From contig JAWKSZ010000044.1 in assembly GCA_041402045.1 (NCBI GenBank), forward strand, positions 1 through 64,000: a stretch of DNA of 64,000 nucleotides, written 5' to 3'. The notes beneath the pieces are model-generated. The model was not told where the DNA came from and searched no databases. It was given only the letters and a program-made list of their open reading frames with translations. The DNA is from JAGQRJ01 sp041402045. GTDB taxonomy: Bacteria; Planctomycetota; J058. Within the stretch, counting starts at the first letter, position 1. Every line of letters starts with the position of its first letter. Both the position numbers and the translations under genes were made by a program. This document shows, piece by piece, positions 54,108 through 64,000 of this stretch.

Positions 54108-55499
54108 TCAGGCGCTCGGCGCCGTCGACAGTCCGCGGACCATGGCCACGAGCCACACGGTGATCGCGATCGAGACCAGCGCGGTGGCCAGGATCAGCCC
54201 GCCCACCAGCCCCAGGAGCGGCGGCTGGCCCTGGCTCAGCGCGAGCTGGACCCCGATCCAGCCCCCGGGGACGGCGAGCACGACGTAGCGCAGGGCGCTC
54301 ATGATCAGCCCGGGGAATCCGCGCTGGACCGCTTCGAAGGCCGGGCGCGCGAGGACCAGGGGGCCGGCGGAGATCACCGCCAGGGGCACCCCGTAGCGCA
54401 CGCCCCAGGTCGCGAGCTGGACGGTCTCCGGGCCCTTGCTGAGGAACTCCGCGAGCGGCGCGCCCACGAACCAGCACACCGGGAGCGCGAAGGCGACCCC
54501 GTAGGCCGCGGCGTAGAGGTAGCCCTGGCGCAGGCCGCGCCCGATCCGCTCCAGCTCGCCGGCGCCGTAGGCCCGGGCGACGAAGGGGTTGATCGCGACC
54601 GAGACCGCGATCACGGGCATGAGGAACAGGAGCCCCGCGCGGTGGTAGATCGCGTAGGCCGCCATGTTCGCCGTCGCCGCGTCCTCCCCGGCGGTGTGCA
54701 CGAGGATCCAGTTGGCGAACAGGCTCTCGCTCGCCATGAGCACGTAGGTCAGGGCCGAGGGCACGCCCAGCTTGAGCAGCGCGCCGAGGGGGTGCTCCAG
54801 GGGCTGATGCTGGAGCTGCTCGGGGGGCAGGGCGGCCCAGGCTCGCGCGCGCTCGGCTTCCAGGGTCCGGCAGCGGGTCCAGGACACGATGAACCCGCCC
54901 AGGCGGCCGCAGGCCGTGGCGATCGCGATCCCGGTGATCCCCCAGCCGAAGCCGAACACGAACAGGGTGTTCAGCGCGAGGTTCGTGACCCCGGTCGTGA
55001 GCCCCGCGAGCATGGTGGTCTTCATGTCGTGGTGGGCCTTGACCAGGGAGTCCGGGAGCACCGACCAGAAGCCCACGGTGGCCGCCCCCAGGAGCAGGAT
55101 CGGCGCGTAGATCTGGAAGTTCGCGCGGACCTTGTCGTCGACCCCGGGGAGGTGCGGCGCGGCGAGGTAGCAGGCGCCGGCGAGCAGGGCGAAGGCCGCC
55201 GCCAGCACCACCACGACGCGTCGCGCGGTGCGCAGGAGCTGCTCCAGGCGGGCTGGGTCCTTGGACCCCATGGCGCGGCTGAGGTAGGAGGTCAGGGCCG
55301 CGGAGGCGCCGACCCAGCACGCGATGAACGTGAACTCCAGGGGGAACGCGAGCCCGATCGCGGCGATCGCCGCGTCGGGGTCCTCGAGCCGGCTGGCGTA
55401 GGGCAGGTCCACCGCGGTGAGCAGCGAGCGCAGCGTGAAGCTGACGATCAGCGGCCAGGCCAAGCCCAGGAGCGACGGGGACTGGGGGGAGGAGTTCAC
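54108..55499 (-). CDS. MATE-family multidrug/metabolite exporter
   Basis: 463 residues in two six-helix halves. First half LGLAWPLIVSFTLRSLLTAV with GLAFPLEFTFIACWVGASAA; the repeat in the second half reads LLKLGVPSALTYVLMASESL and RAGLLFLMPVIAVSVAINPF, with PFVARAYGAGE a family signature. Uses Na+ or H+ to export organic compounds, or lipids in the related MurJ branch; the substrate is unknown. GTG start with a possible TAGCCT -10 box nine bases upstream. It lies beside the Ig-like membrane protein gene, 79 bases upstream of it. Confidence 0.9.
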   Translation of the reverse strand: MNSSPQSPSLLGLAWPLIVSFTLRSLLTAVDLPYASRLEDPDAAIAAIGLAFPLEFTFIACWVGASAALTSYLSRAMGSKDPARLEQLLRTARRVVVVLAAAFALLAGACYLAAPHLPGVDDKVRANFQIYAPILLLGAATVGFWSVLPDSLVKAHHDMKTTMLAGLTTGVTNLALNTLFVFGFGWGITGIAIATACGRLGGFIVSWTRCRTLEAERARAWAALPPEQLQHQPLEHPLGALLKLGVPSALTYVLMASESLFANWILVHTAGEDAATANMAAYAIYHRAGLLFLMPVIAVSVAINPFVARAYGAGELERIGRGLRQGYLYAAAYGVAFALPVCWFVGAPLAEFLSKGPETVQLATWGVRYGVPLAVISAGPLVLARPAFEAVQRGFPGLIMSALRYVVLAVPGGWIGVQLALSQGQPPLLGLVGGLILATALVSIAITVWLVAMVRGLSTAPSA

Positions 55500-55646
55500 G
55501 AGGGAGCGAGGCTACCCGATCCTGCGGGCGGAGCGATCGCCAAGGGAGGAACGTGCGGCGGAGGCGTTCGCGCCGGCGGCGTGTTCAGGCCCACCCGGGC
55601 TCCCGTGGCCTCGGGGGGGGTCCTACCGTCCCCTTCCGATCCAGGC

Positions 55647-55652
55647 TAGGCT
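55647..55652 (+). promoter_or_regulatory. Candidate -10 box placed for a leaderless start
   Basis: TAGGCT ends six bases before ATG 55659, the same geometry as at 7119 and 31327; no Shine-Dalgarno sequence is visible. Confidence 0.4.
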
Positions 55653-55658
55653 CGCGCC

Positions 55659-56024
55659 ATGAGCAGCGACGGCAACGACGCGCGGGGAGCCTGGGGCCTG
55701 TTGGCCCAGCGCGGCCCCGCCTGCAGCTTCACGGTCCCGGGCGCTGAGGAGCTGACCTGCGACACCGCGCTCCGCGACGGCGACGGCGGGCCGCGCTGGA
55801 TCGTGGACCGGATCTTCCGCTTGGCCGACGGCGGGTATCTGTTCGTGCGCGCGATCGCGACGCCCCCCGCGGGCTCCGACGCGGAGGTCGTGCTGGTGCC
55901 GGCCCGCGACCCGGACGCCCTCGTCGCGAGCCTGCGCGCGCTGCGCGACCCGGGGCTCGTGGAGACCCTGGGCCGCGCCGGGATCGAGATCGGCCTCGAG
56001 CCCGGCGACGAGGAGGAGGACTGA
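55659..56024 (+). CDS. Small acidic protein, unknown function
   Basis: 121 residues, cytoplasmic, no cysteine motif of note and no membrane segment. Readable core: WIVDRIFRLADGGYLFVRAI, then DAEVVLVPARDPDALVASLR; the acidic tail ends EPGDEEED. I do not recognise the family. Codon usage matches the neighbours and the stop overlaps the likely beginning of the TPR gene frame, so it is probably real. Start is well fixed by a TAGGCT box six bases upstream. Confidence 0.65.
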   Translation: MSSDGNDARGAWGLLAQRGPACSFTVPGAEELTCDTALRDGDGGPRWIVDRIFRLADGGYLFVRAIATPPAGSDAEVVLVPARDPDALVASLRALRDPGLVETLGRAGIEIGLEPGDEEED

Positions 56025-56089
56025 CCCCTCCGTCGCCCGCTGACGGTCCTTACGCCGAGGAGCTCGCCGCGGCTCGCCGCGCCCTGGGG

Positions 56090-57781
56090 GTGGGGGACCT
56101 CGAGCGAGCCCTGGGCCACGTGGGGCGCGCGTTCGAGGTCCAACCCGCCGGGACCGAGGCGCTGAGCGTCTTGGAGGCGATCGCCTCCCTCGGCCCGGCC
56201 GACCCCGTGCAGCTCGTGCCCCTGCGCCCGGGGGTGCCCCTGGGGGTGGCCCTCATGCGCGCGCAGCTCCTGGCGCGCTCGAGCCGGTTCGACGAGGCGC
56301 TGCGCTTGATCCTGGGGCTCGCCGGCGCGTTCGCCGACGTGCCGGGGTTGGAGTGGGTCGAGGGGTGGCTCGATCCGGCGGAGGTGCGGCGGGCGATCGA
56401 CCCCGAGGTCCTGGGGCGCGGGCTCGAGGCGTACCTCGCCGGGGCCGAGCCGGGCGAGGAGCGCAGCGCGCGACGCGCGCGGGTCCTCGCGCTCCTGCGT
56501 CGCGTGCGAGACGAGCAACCTCAGGCCCCGCTCTTGGCCTACCTCCACGCCACGATCGCGCGCAACGTCGGCGCGCTGGAGGAGGCGCGAGGGGTGGCCG
56601 AGGCGCAGCACGCGCACGCGCCGAGCTACCTGTCCGGGGTGGCCCTGGCCGGGGTCAACCGCGAGCTGCGCAGGTGGCCGGAGGCGGCGCAGGCGCTGCG
56701 CGACGCGTTGCGCTTCGACCCCGAGGACTGCGAGGCTCAGGTCGACCTCGGGGACGCGCTGCTCGAAGGGCGCGAGCTCGACGCCGCGCGGGCGGCCTAC
56801 CGCGAGGCGCTGGCGCGGGAGCCCGAGCACCCCCGAGCGCGGACCGCGGCCTGGTTCCTCGACTACCTCCTCGAGGGCGACGCCGCGGCGCTGGGCCGGC
56901 TCAAGGCCCAGAGCCACGCCGGGGACGCCCGGGCGCAGCGGCTCTACCTCACCGCGCGACCCTACGAGGTCGGGCTGCACGTGCCGGAGGGCGAGTTCTC
57001 CGAGCTCCTGGCCGAGGGCGCCTTCCCCGAGCAGGTCGAGGCCGGCGGGCTGCCCGCGCCCAGCGCGCGCATGACCCTGGATTGGGTCCGCTCTCGGGCT
57101 GGGCTGGGGCCGTCGCGGATCAGCGTCGCGGGTCCCGTGGGGCTTCCCGACGCGCGCGTGCCCCTGGCGCCGGTGCCGCACCTGCTCTGGCGCTACGCCG
57201 GGACCGAGCCGGGGCCGGCGCTGCCGCGGAACGCCGACCCCCGAGTGGACGAGGTCCTGGCCCGCTTGACCCGGCGATACCTCAGCCCCCGGCGCTGGGC
57301 CGAGGAAGCGGCCCTGGCGCGGGAGCAGCTCGAGCTGGGTCCCGAGGCCCTGGTCGGGCTCCTGGGGTCCATGGTCCACCCCCCCGAGGCCCCCGGCGGA
57401 CGCCCCTCCGGCAGCCAGGTGTTCCTGCGCCAGGTCGCGGCGGCGCTCACGATCAGCGTGCTGGACACGGGCTGGGAGGGCTCGACCCGCGCCGCGGGGC
57501 TGCGCTCGCTGCTCCTCGGGCCCTGCGACTGGACCACCACCGCGGGGATCCTGGCCGCGACGTGGCTGCTCGACCGCGAGCCCGAGCACCTCGAGCCGAT
57601 CCTGGCCCTGCTCACCGAGCTCGCCGACGCCGGGGGCTCGAGCCCGCTCTACCGCGGCTGCGTGGACGTGCCCCTGGTGCACGCGCTGGTGCGGGTCGAG
57701 GCGCTGCGCGAGCGCGCGCCGCAGCTCCACGCGCACCTCGAGCGCAAGCAGCTCGAGCAGCTCCGCGACCGCTTTCGCTGA
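56090..57781 (+). CDS. TPR-rich cytoplasmic protein
   Basis: At least 563 residues (GTG 56090). Alpha-helical, with TPR-like pairs: LERALGHVGRAFEVQPAGTE, then RWPEAAQALRDALRFDPEDC, then DLGDALLEGRELDAARAAYR and ALAREPEHPRARTAAW. The C-terminal 250 residues form another helical domain of unknown type (RISVAGPVGLPDARVPLAP). The frame stays open upstream to CTG 56021, and the helix AEELAAARRALGVG before GTG 56090 looks like part of the first TPR, so the true start may be that CTG, overlapping the previous stop (CTGA). No domain allows a function to be named. Confidence 0.75.
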   Translation: MGDLERALGHVGRAFEVQPAGTEALSVLEAIASLGPADPVQLVPLRPGVPLGVALMRAQLLARSSRFDEALRLILGLAGAFADVPGLEWVEGWLDPAEVRRAIDPEVLGRGLEAYLAGAEPGEERSARRARVLALLRRVRDEQPQAPLLAYLHATIARNVGALEEARGVAEAQHAHAPSYLSGVALAGVNRELRRWPEAAQALRDALRFDPEDCEAQVDLGDALLEGRELDAARAAYREALAREPEHPRARTAAWFLDYLLEGDAAALGRLKAQSHAGDARAQRLYLTARPYEVGLHVPEGEFSELLAEGAFPEQVEAGGLPAPSARMTLDWVRSRAGLGPSRISVAGPVGLPDARVPLAPVPHLLWRYAGTEPGPALPRNADPRVDEVLARLTRRYLSPRRWAEEAALAREQLELGPEALVGLLGSMVHPPEAPGGRPSGSQVFLRQVAAALTISVLDTGWEGSTRAAGLRSLLLGPCDWTTTAGILAATWLLDREPEHLEPILALLTELADAGGSSPLYRGCVDVPLVHALVRVEALRERAPQLHAHLERKQLEQLRDRFR

Positions 57782-57811
57782 CGGGAGGCGGCGCGCCCGG
57801 GGCGGGCGGTC

Positions 57812-57974
57812 CTAGTGCTGTGCGTCAGATATTCCGGTACAGGTCGCGCAGCAATCGTCGTCCCTGGCAAGGCGTGAGGAGGGAGCAATGCGAGCCATTG
57901 TGACCGACGAACAACACAGCCAGGGGCGGCGAGGGCAAGCGAGATGTACCGGAATGTCTGACGTGCAGCACTAG
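57812..57974. mobile_element. MITE-like element with CTAG-ended terminal inverted repeats
   Basis: 163 bases. Left end CTAGTGCTGTGCGTCAGA and ATTCCGGTACA; the right end, inverted, reads CTAGTGCTGCACGTCAGA and ATTCCGGTACA. The first 35 positions agree at about 30. Complementarity continues inwards to CCCTGGC, giving a long imperfect hairpin. There is no coding capacity for a transposase. The element lies between two converging genes, and its right CTAG supplies the TAG stop codon of oppF. The ends could be IS-like terminal repeats with CTAG target duplication; since CTAG is a palindrome, duplication and terminus cannot be told apart. Confidence 0.75.
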
Positions 57975-59032
57975 TCCTGATCGTGGTAGTGGCAGGCGAC
58001 CTTGTGGCCCGGGTCGCTGGCCAGCGGCAGGAGCTGCGGGCGCTCGTTGAGGCAGCGGTCGTCCTGGTCGACGCGCTTGCGCAGCGGGCAGCGGCTGGCG
58101 AAGTCGCAGCCCTGGCGCTCGTCCCCCGGCGAGGGCAGGTTGCCCTCGAGGAGCACCTTGTCCCGCGCGCGCTCGATCTTGGGGTCCGGGATCGGGACCG
58201 CGCCCAGGAGCGCCTTGGAATACGGGTGGCGGGTGTTGCCGTAGATCGCGTCGCGGTCGGCGATCTCCACGATCCGCCCCAGATACATGATCGCCACCCG
58301 CTGGGAGAGGTGGCGCACGACGGCGATGTCGTGGGCGATGAACACGTAGGCCAGCCCCAGCCGCTCCTGCAGCTCCTGGAGCAGGTTCACGATCTGGGCC
58401 TGGACCGAGACGTCGAGGGCGCTCACCGGCTCGTCGCAGAAGATCACCTTGGGCTCGAGGGCCAGGGCCCGGGCCACGCCGATCCGCTGGCGCTGACCGC
58501 CGGAGAACTCGTGGGGGTAGCGGCCCATCCAGCTCGGGTTCAAGCCGACGGTGAGCATGAGCTCGGCGATCTGGTCGCGCAGGGCCTTGCCCGACTTGGC
58601 CAGGCCGTAGTTCTTGAGCGGCTCGGCGATGATCGAGGCCACGGTCCAGCGCGGGTCGAGGCTGGCGTAGGGGTCCTGGAAGATCATCTGCAGGTCGCGG
58701 CGCACCGCGCGCAGCGAGGCGCCCCTGAGCTGGCACAGGTCCTCGCCCTGGAACAGGACCTCCCCCGACGTCGGGGTGTGGAGCTGGAGCGTGGCCCGGG
58801 CGGTGGTGGACTTGCCGCAGCCGGACTCCCCCACGAGGCCCAGGGTCTCGCCGGGGCGGAGGTCGAAGCTCACGCCGTTGACCGCGCGGATCCGGCGGAC
58901 CTCGCGCTGGAACACGATCCCCTCGTAGACGGGGAAGTGCATGTGCAGGTCGCGGACCTCGAGCAAGGGCTCGGCCTTGGTGCTGACCGACGCGCTCACC
59001 GGCCCCTCCTGCCCGCTCTGCGCGGCGCTCAC
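57971..59032 (-). CDS. oppF: Oligopeptide ABC transporter, ATP-binding protein
   Basis: 353 residues. ABC ATPase with GLVGESGCGKSTTARATL (Walker A), MIFQDPYASLDPRW (Q loop), HEFSGGQRQRIGVARAL (signature) and VIFCDEPVSALDVSVQAQIV (Walker B). The C-terminal tail has the cysteine pattern CDFASRCPLRKR and CHYHDQD usual for OppF/DppF. Powers import of di/oligopeptides by OppBC. GTG 59032 overlaps the oppD stop (GTGA) and has GGAGGT upstream; an alternative GTG at 58999 also has AGGAGG. The stop codon TAG is shared with the end of the MITE-like element. Confidence 0.95.
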   Translation of the reverse strand: MSAAQSGQEGPVSASVSTKAEPLLEVRDLHMHFPVYEGIVFQREVRRIRAVNGVSFDLRPGETLGLVGESGCGKSTTARATLQLHTPTSGEVLFQGEDLCQLRGASLRAVRRDLQMIFQDPYASLDPRWTVASIIAEPLKNYGLAKSGKALRDQIAELMLTVGLNPSWMGRYPHEFSGGQRQRIGVARALALEPKVIFCDEPVSALDVSVQAQIVNLLQELQERLGLAYVFIAHDIAVVRHLSQRVAIMYLGRIVEIADRDAIYGNTRHPYSKALLGAVPIPDPKIERARDKVLLEGNLPSPGDERQGCDFASRCPLRKRVDQDDRCLNERPQLLPLASDPGHKVACHYHDQD

Positions 59033-60057
59033 TCGGCACCTCCGGCCTGGGGCAGGTCGATCCGCTCGCCCCCCCGGAAGGGGAAGAAGCAGGCGCGCAG
59101 GCGGCCGTCCTGATCGGGCTCCAGCGGCGGCAGCTCGCTGCGGCAGCGGTCCTCGGCGTAGGCGCAGCGCGGGGCGAAGGCGCAGCTCGTGGGCTCCTCG
59201 GCGAGCTTCGGCGGCAGGCCCTCGATCGGGTTCAGGTGCCGGCCCACCGGGTCGTCCAGTCGGGGGACCGAGGCCAGGAGCGCGATCGTGTAGGGGTGGC
59301 GGGGGTCCTCGAACAGCGCGTCGACCGGGGCCTCCTCGACCACCCGCCCGGCGTACATCACCACCACCCGCGAGCACATGCCGGCGACCACCGCCAGGTC
59401 ATGGGTGATCAGGATCAGGGACATGCCCTTCTCCGCCTGCAGCCGGCGCAGGACCTCGAGGATCTGGGCCTGGATCGTGACGTCGAGGGCCGTGGTCGGC
59501 TCGTCGGCGATCAACAGGTCGGGGTCGGTGCACAGCGCCATGGCGATCATGACTCGCTGGCGCATGCCGCCCGAGAACTCGTGGGGGTAGCTGTCGACCC
59601 GGCGCGCGGCGTCGGGGATCCCGACCCGCTCCAGCTCCTGGATCGCGCGCTCGCGCGCCTGCTCCGGAGTCACGTCCGAGTGCAGCTCGATCGCCTCGGT
59701 GAGCTGCTTCGAGATCCTGAGGAACGGGTTCAGGCTGGTCATGGGGTCCTGGAAGATCATGGAGATCTTCCCGCCGCGGACCTGCCGGATCTGCTTGTTC
59801 GAGAGCTCGAGCAGGTTCTGTCCGCGGTAGAGGATCCGGCCGCTGGTGACCTCGCCCGGGGGCGTCGGGATCAGGCGCAGGACCGTCATGTTGGTCACGC
59901 TCTTGCCGCAGCCCGACTCGCCCACCACCCCCAGGGTCTCGCCCTCGGCCACGTGGAAGTTGACGCCGTTGACCGCGTGCACCGTCCCAGCGTCGGTCTT
60001 GAACCGGACCCGGAGGTCCTCGAGCGCGAGCACGGGTTGCGTCGTGGGCTCGCTCAC
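59029..60057 (-). CDS. oppD: Oligopeptide ABC transporter, ATP-binding protein
   Basis: 342 residues. Walker A GVVGESGCGKSVTNMTVL, Q loop MIFQDPMTSLNPFL, signature HEFSGGMRQRVMIAMAL, Walker B LLIADEPTTALDVTIQAQIL, and the C-terminal cysteines SCAFAPRCAYAEDRC typical of OppD/DppD. Paired with OppF as the ATPase dimer. GTG 60057 overlaps the oppC stop and its own stop overlaps oppF (both GTGA), so all subunits are translated coupled. Confidence 0.95.
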   Translation of the reverse strand: MSEPTTQPVLALEDLRVRFKTDAGTVHAVNGVNFHVAEGETLGVVGESGCGKSVTNMTVLRLIPTPPGEVTSGRILYRGQNLLELSNKQIRQVRGGKISMIFQDPMTSLNPFLRISKQLTEAIELHSDVTPEQARERAIQELERVGIPDAARRVDSYPHEFSGGMRQRVMIAMALCTDPDLLIADEPTTALDVTIQAQILEVLRRLQAEKGMSLILITHDLAVVAGMCSRVVVMYAGRVVEEAPVDALFEDPRHPYTIALLASVPRLDDPVGRHLNPIEGLPPKLAEEPTSCAFAPRCAYAEDRCRSELPPLEPDQDGRLRACFFPFRGGERIDLPQAGGAE

Positions 60058-61472
60058 GTGCGGCCTCGCTGTTGGGGGTCGAAGGCGTCGCGCAGCCCGT
60101 CGCCCAGGAAGTTCATGCTGAACAGGGTCACCGCCATGGCCAAGGACGGCCAGATCAGGAGCCAGGAGCGCCCCAGACCCGCGTCGGAGCCGGCCTTGAC
60201 CAGCGCCCCCCAACTGTCGAGGCTCTCGCCCTTCCACTCCACGGTGAGGCCAATGAACGCCAGGAACGACTCCTGCAGGATCACCGCGGGCACGGTGAGG
60301 GTCGTGTAGACGACCACGATCCCCAAGGTGTTGGGGATCAGGTGCCGGAACATGATGGAGGCCGGCGTAGAGCCGCTCATGCGCGCGGCCTCGACGAACT
60401 CCTTCTGCTTCAGCGACAGCACCTGTCCCCGCACGATCCGGGCCATGGTCAGCCACTGCACGGCGCCCAGGGCGAAGAACAGGACCCGGATGTCGCGGCC
60501 GAAGTTCACCAGCAGCAGGATCACCAGGAACATGTAAGGGATCCCGTAGAGGATGTCGACCACGGCCATCATCAGCGCGTCGGCGCGCCCGCCGGCGTAG
60601 CCGCTGATCGCGCCGTAGACCACGCCGATCATGAGGCTGACGATGGTCGCGACCAGGCCGACCATGAGCGAGATCTGACCGCCGTAGAGGATGCGCACGA
60701 ACAGGTCGCGTCCGCTGAGGTCGGTGCCCAGGTAATGCGTGATCTCCTGCTCGGCGCCGTCCATGAGCAGACGCTTGACGTTGCGCCCCTCGATCTCCAC
60801 CGAGTCGATGGGCTCACCGTCGTCCAGGAGCGAGGCGACCCTGCCGGCCTCGAGCTGGGCGGTGTAGGTCTTGACCCCTTCGGGGTCCTCCCGCACCCGG
60901 CGGAACACGATCACCCCGGAGCGCTCGCGCTCGCCGAAGGCCGCGGGCAGCGCGCCCTTCTTCTCCAGCGACAGGTCGTAGAGCTTCTCGCCCACGGGCT
61001 GGCCGTTGGAGTCGACCTCTTGCAGGTAGGTGTGGGGGCCCTCGACGTTCAGCTCGTCGAGGGGCGCGGCGCCCAAGGTCAGGCTGAGGGAGCTGATCTT
61101 GCGACGCCGCCAGGCCAGGCGGTACTCCTGCACCTCGCGGTAGACGGTCTCGAACACGAGCTCCTTGGCGTCGCGCTGGTGGTCACGCACCAGGGCCGGG
61201 CTGCCCACGGTCAGCCCGGCCAGGTTGGGGGCGTCGGGGTGGCTGAAGCCGGGAGGCTGAGCGCGGATCCAGCGGAAGCCGTAGGTCGGCGAGACCCCGA
61301 TCAGGCTCGCGAACAGCGGCGCCAGCGCGCAGAGCACCGCCATGAAGCCGATCACGAAGACCGAGGCCATGGCCATGCGGTTCTTCTTCAGCCGGCGCCA
61401 GGCGTCGGCGTAGAGGCTGACGCCCTGCTCGATCTCTGTGATCTCTGGCTCGGTGATGGGGGCGGCGGTCAC
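60054..61472 (-). CDS. oppC: Oligopeptide ABC transporter, permease with large insertion
   Basis: 472 residues, against about 300 in the usual OppC. The N-terminal helix (MAMASVFVIGFMAVLCALAP, about 33-55) and the C-terminal five-helix core with DLSGRDLFVRILYGGQISLM, SEEEGxxxLx-type EAARMSGSTPASIMFRHLIP (the EAA loop binding the ATPase) and VILQESFLAFIGLTVEWKGE match the family. Between helix 1 and the core lie about 170 extra residues (about 60-225: WAWRRRKISSL-like, strand-rich and charged) predicted to be periplasmic. The insertion may contact the binding protein or gate. Start GTG 61472 overlaps the oppB stop (GTGA). Confidence 0.92.
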   Translation of the reverse strand: MTAAPITEPEITEIEQGVSLYADAWRRLKKNRMAMASVFVIGFMAVLCALAPLFASLIGVSPTYGFRWIRAQPPGFSHPDAPNLAGLTVGSPALVRDHQRDAKELVFETVYREVQEYRLAWRRRKISSLSLTLGAAPLDELNVEGPHTYLQEVDSNGQPVGEKLYDLSLEKKGALPAAFGERERSGVIVFRRVREDPEGVKTYTAQLEAGRVASLLDDGEPIDSVEIEGRNVKRLLMDGAEQEITHYLGTDLSGRDLFVRILYGGQISLMVGLVATIVSLMIGVVYGAISGYAGGRADALMMAVVDILYGIPYMFLVILLLVNFGRDIRVLFFALGAVQWLTMARIVRGQVLSLKQKEFVEAARMSGSTPASIMFRHLIPNTLGIVVVYTTLTVPAVILQESFLAFIGLTVEWKGESLDSWGALVKAGSDAGLGRSWLLIWPSLAMAVTLFSMNFLGDGLRDAFDPQQRGRT

Positions 61473-62407
61473 GAGTAGCGGATCCGGGGGTCGAGGAAGC
61501 CATAGAGCACGTCGACCAGGAGGTTGAACAGGACCAGCAGCACGCCGAACAGGATCACCGTGCCCAGCACGAGGGTGTAGTCGCGGTTGAGCGCGCTCTT
61601 GACGAACTCGTAGCCGATCCCCGGGATCTGGAAGATCTGCTCCACCACGAGCGAGCCGGTGAGGATCTGAGCCACCGCCGGGCCGAGGAAGCTGACCACC
61701 GGGAGCAGCGCGCCGCGCAGCGCGTGGCGCAGCACGATCACCCGCTCGCGCAGCCCCTTGGCCCAGGCCGTGCGGATGTAATCCTGGTTGATCACGTCCA
61801 GCATGCCGGCCCGCGTGAGCCGCGCGATCCGAGCGGCGAAGGGCAGGGCGAGGGCGATGGTGGGCAGCACGAGGTACTGGGGGTAGGGGATCGGGCCCAG
61901 CATGCGCTCGTAGCCCGCCACGGGAAACCAGCCGAACTTGAGCCCGAACACCAGGGCCAGCAGCGGACCCACCACGAAGGTCGGCACCGAGAGCCCGACC
62001 ATGGCCACGGCCATGGAGCCGTAGTCGAAGTTCGAGTTCTGCCGGATCCCCGACACGATGCCGGCGGTGAGGCCGATCGCCAAGGCCACGATCATGGCGC
62101 TGAGGCCCAACACGGCCGAGACCGGGGCCTTCTCGGCGATGATCTCGTTGACCGTGAGGCCCTTCTGCTTGTAGCTCGGGCCGAGGTCGAGGGTCACGAG
62201 GCCGCCCAGGTAGCGCACGAACTGCACGGGCATGGACGCGTCGAGCCCGTACTTCTCGTTGAGCGCCTCTTGGACCAGGGGGTCCATCTTCTTCTCGCCG
62301 GAGAAGGGGTTGCCCGGCGCGAGGCGCACCATGAAGAAGCTGAGCGTGATCAACACGAACAGCACCACGGGCACCTGGGCCAGGCGTTTGAACAGGTAGC
62401 GACCCAC
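61469..62407 (-). CDS. oppB: Oligopeptide ABC transporter, permease
   Basis: 312 residues, six membrane helices: VPVVLFVLITLSFFMVRLAP at the N-terminus, the conserved PGNPF after it, KAPVSAVLGLSAMIVALAIG, and the EAA-type loop RTAWAKGLRERVIVLRHALR before GALLPVVSFLGPAVAQILTG. Standard OppB/DppB length and layout. Start GTG 62407 lies nine bases after the oppA stop. Its stop overlaps the oppC start. Confidence 0.95.
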   Translation of the reverse strand: MGRYLFKRLAQVPVVLFVLITLSFFMVRLAPGNPFSGEKKMDPLVQEALNEKYGLDASMPVQFVRYLGGLVTLDLGPSYKQKGLTVNEIIAEKAPVSAVLGLSAMIVALAIGLTAGIVSGIRQNSNFDYGSMAVAMVGLSVPTFVVGPLLALVFGLKFGWFPVAGYERMLGPIPYPQYLVLPTIALALPFAARIARLTRAGMLDVINQDYIRTAWAKGLRERVIVLRHALRGALLPVVSFLGPAVAQILTGSLVVEQIFQIPGIGYEFVKSALNRDYTLVLGTVILFGVLLVLFNLLVDVLYGFLDPRIRYS

Positions 62408-62416
62408 GGCTCGCGG

Positions 62417-64000
<1,584 letters not shown>

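Overview
The window is a very GC-rich (roughly 70 %), densely coded bacterial chromosome segment. lpxD and murC/murB/ddl point to a diderm with lipid A and peptidoglycan. The mix of secreted DUF1573, DUF1570-like and squalene-cyclase-fold proteins, an ECF sigma factor next to a Ser/Thr kinase, an FHA protein, a DUF5522 protein and lysine-rich tails fits Planctomycetota best. Myxococcota remains possible. This assignment is inference: no rRNA is present. GTG starts are common, and at least eleven gene pairs overlap by four bases (ATGA or GTGA).

Layout. 1-3.2 kb: cell-wall genes on the minus strand (a murC-murB fusion, then ddl running off the window). 3.3-8.1 kb: a 35-residue basic protein, a voltage-gated-type potassium channel, a secreted beta-propeller-like protein, tRNA-Val(GAC), lpxD and a GspF-like membrane protein. 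8.2-9.7 kb: an AT-richer patch leading into a merR-like gene overlapping a FliA/WhiG-type sigma gene. 9.7-14.5 kb: an accessory stretch with dispersed repeats, a broken IS4-family transposase and a secreted amidohydrolase broken by many small indels. 14.7-20.8 kb: an FHA protein, monomeric isocitrate dehydrogenase and sucCD. 20.9-25.3 kb: a very large 5-oxoprolinase (HyuA-HyuB) fused to a DUF1445 domain. 25.4-29.1 kb: an ECF sigma factor convergent with a Sel1-repeat Ser/Thr kinase (frame-disrupted) and its translationally coupled secreted partner. 29.3-42.9 kb: mostly secreted or membrane proteins, including two repeat-tailed proteins (a 1366-residue metalloprotease-like protein and a Bcp peroxiredoxin with a histone-H1-like tail), an MMPL transporter and a peptidoglycan amidase. 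43.0-49.9 kb: a tightly coupled six-gene operon (two thioester/acyl reductases, a polysaccharide pyruvyl transferase, an acyl-activating enzyme, a crotonase, an ACP) that looks like an undescribed lipid or polyketide-like pathway. 50.1-57.8 kb: a second site-2 protease, a giant Ig-like membrane protein, a MATE exporter and a TPR protein. 57.8-58.0 kb: a MITE-like element. 58.0-64 kb: an oppABCDF peptide transporter.

Main observations. (1) Two near-consensus sigma-28 promoters (TNAA-N16-GCCGATAR) precede murCB-ddl and the peptidoglycan amidase, in the same window as a FliA/WhiG-type sigma gene with no flagellar genes nearby. This suggests a cell-wall role for that sigma factor. (2) The 5-oxoprolinase/DUF1445 fusion links DUF1445 to 5-oxoproline metabolism. 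(3) The six-gene acyl operon combines ACP-dependent acyl activation and reduction with pyruvylation. (4) Several genes have a TANNNT box 5-9 bases before the start codon, as expected for leaderless transcripts. (5) Single-base frame breaks cluster at 3.05, 10.8-13.55 and 27.2-27.65 kb; several lie in homopolymers, so assembly error must be excluded before calling pseudogenes.
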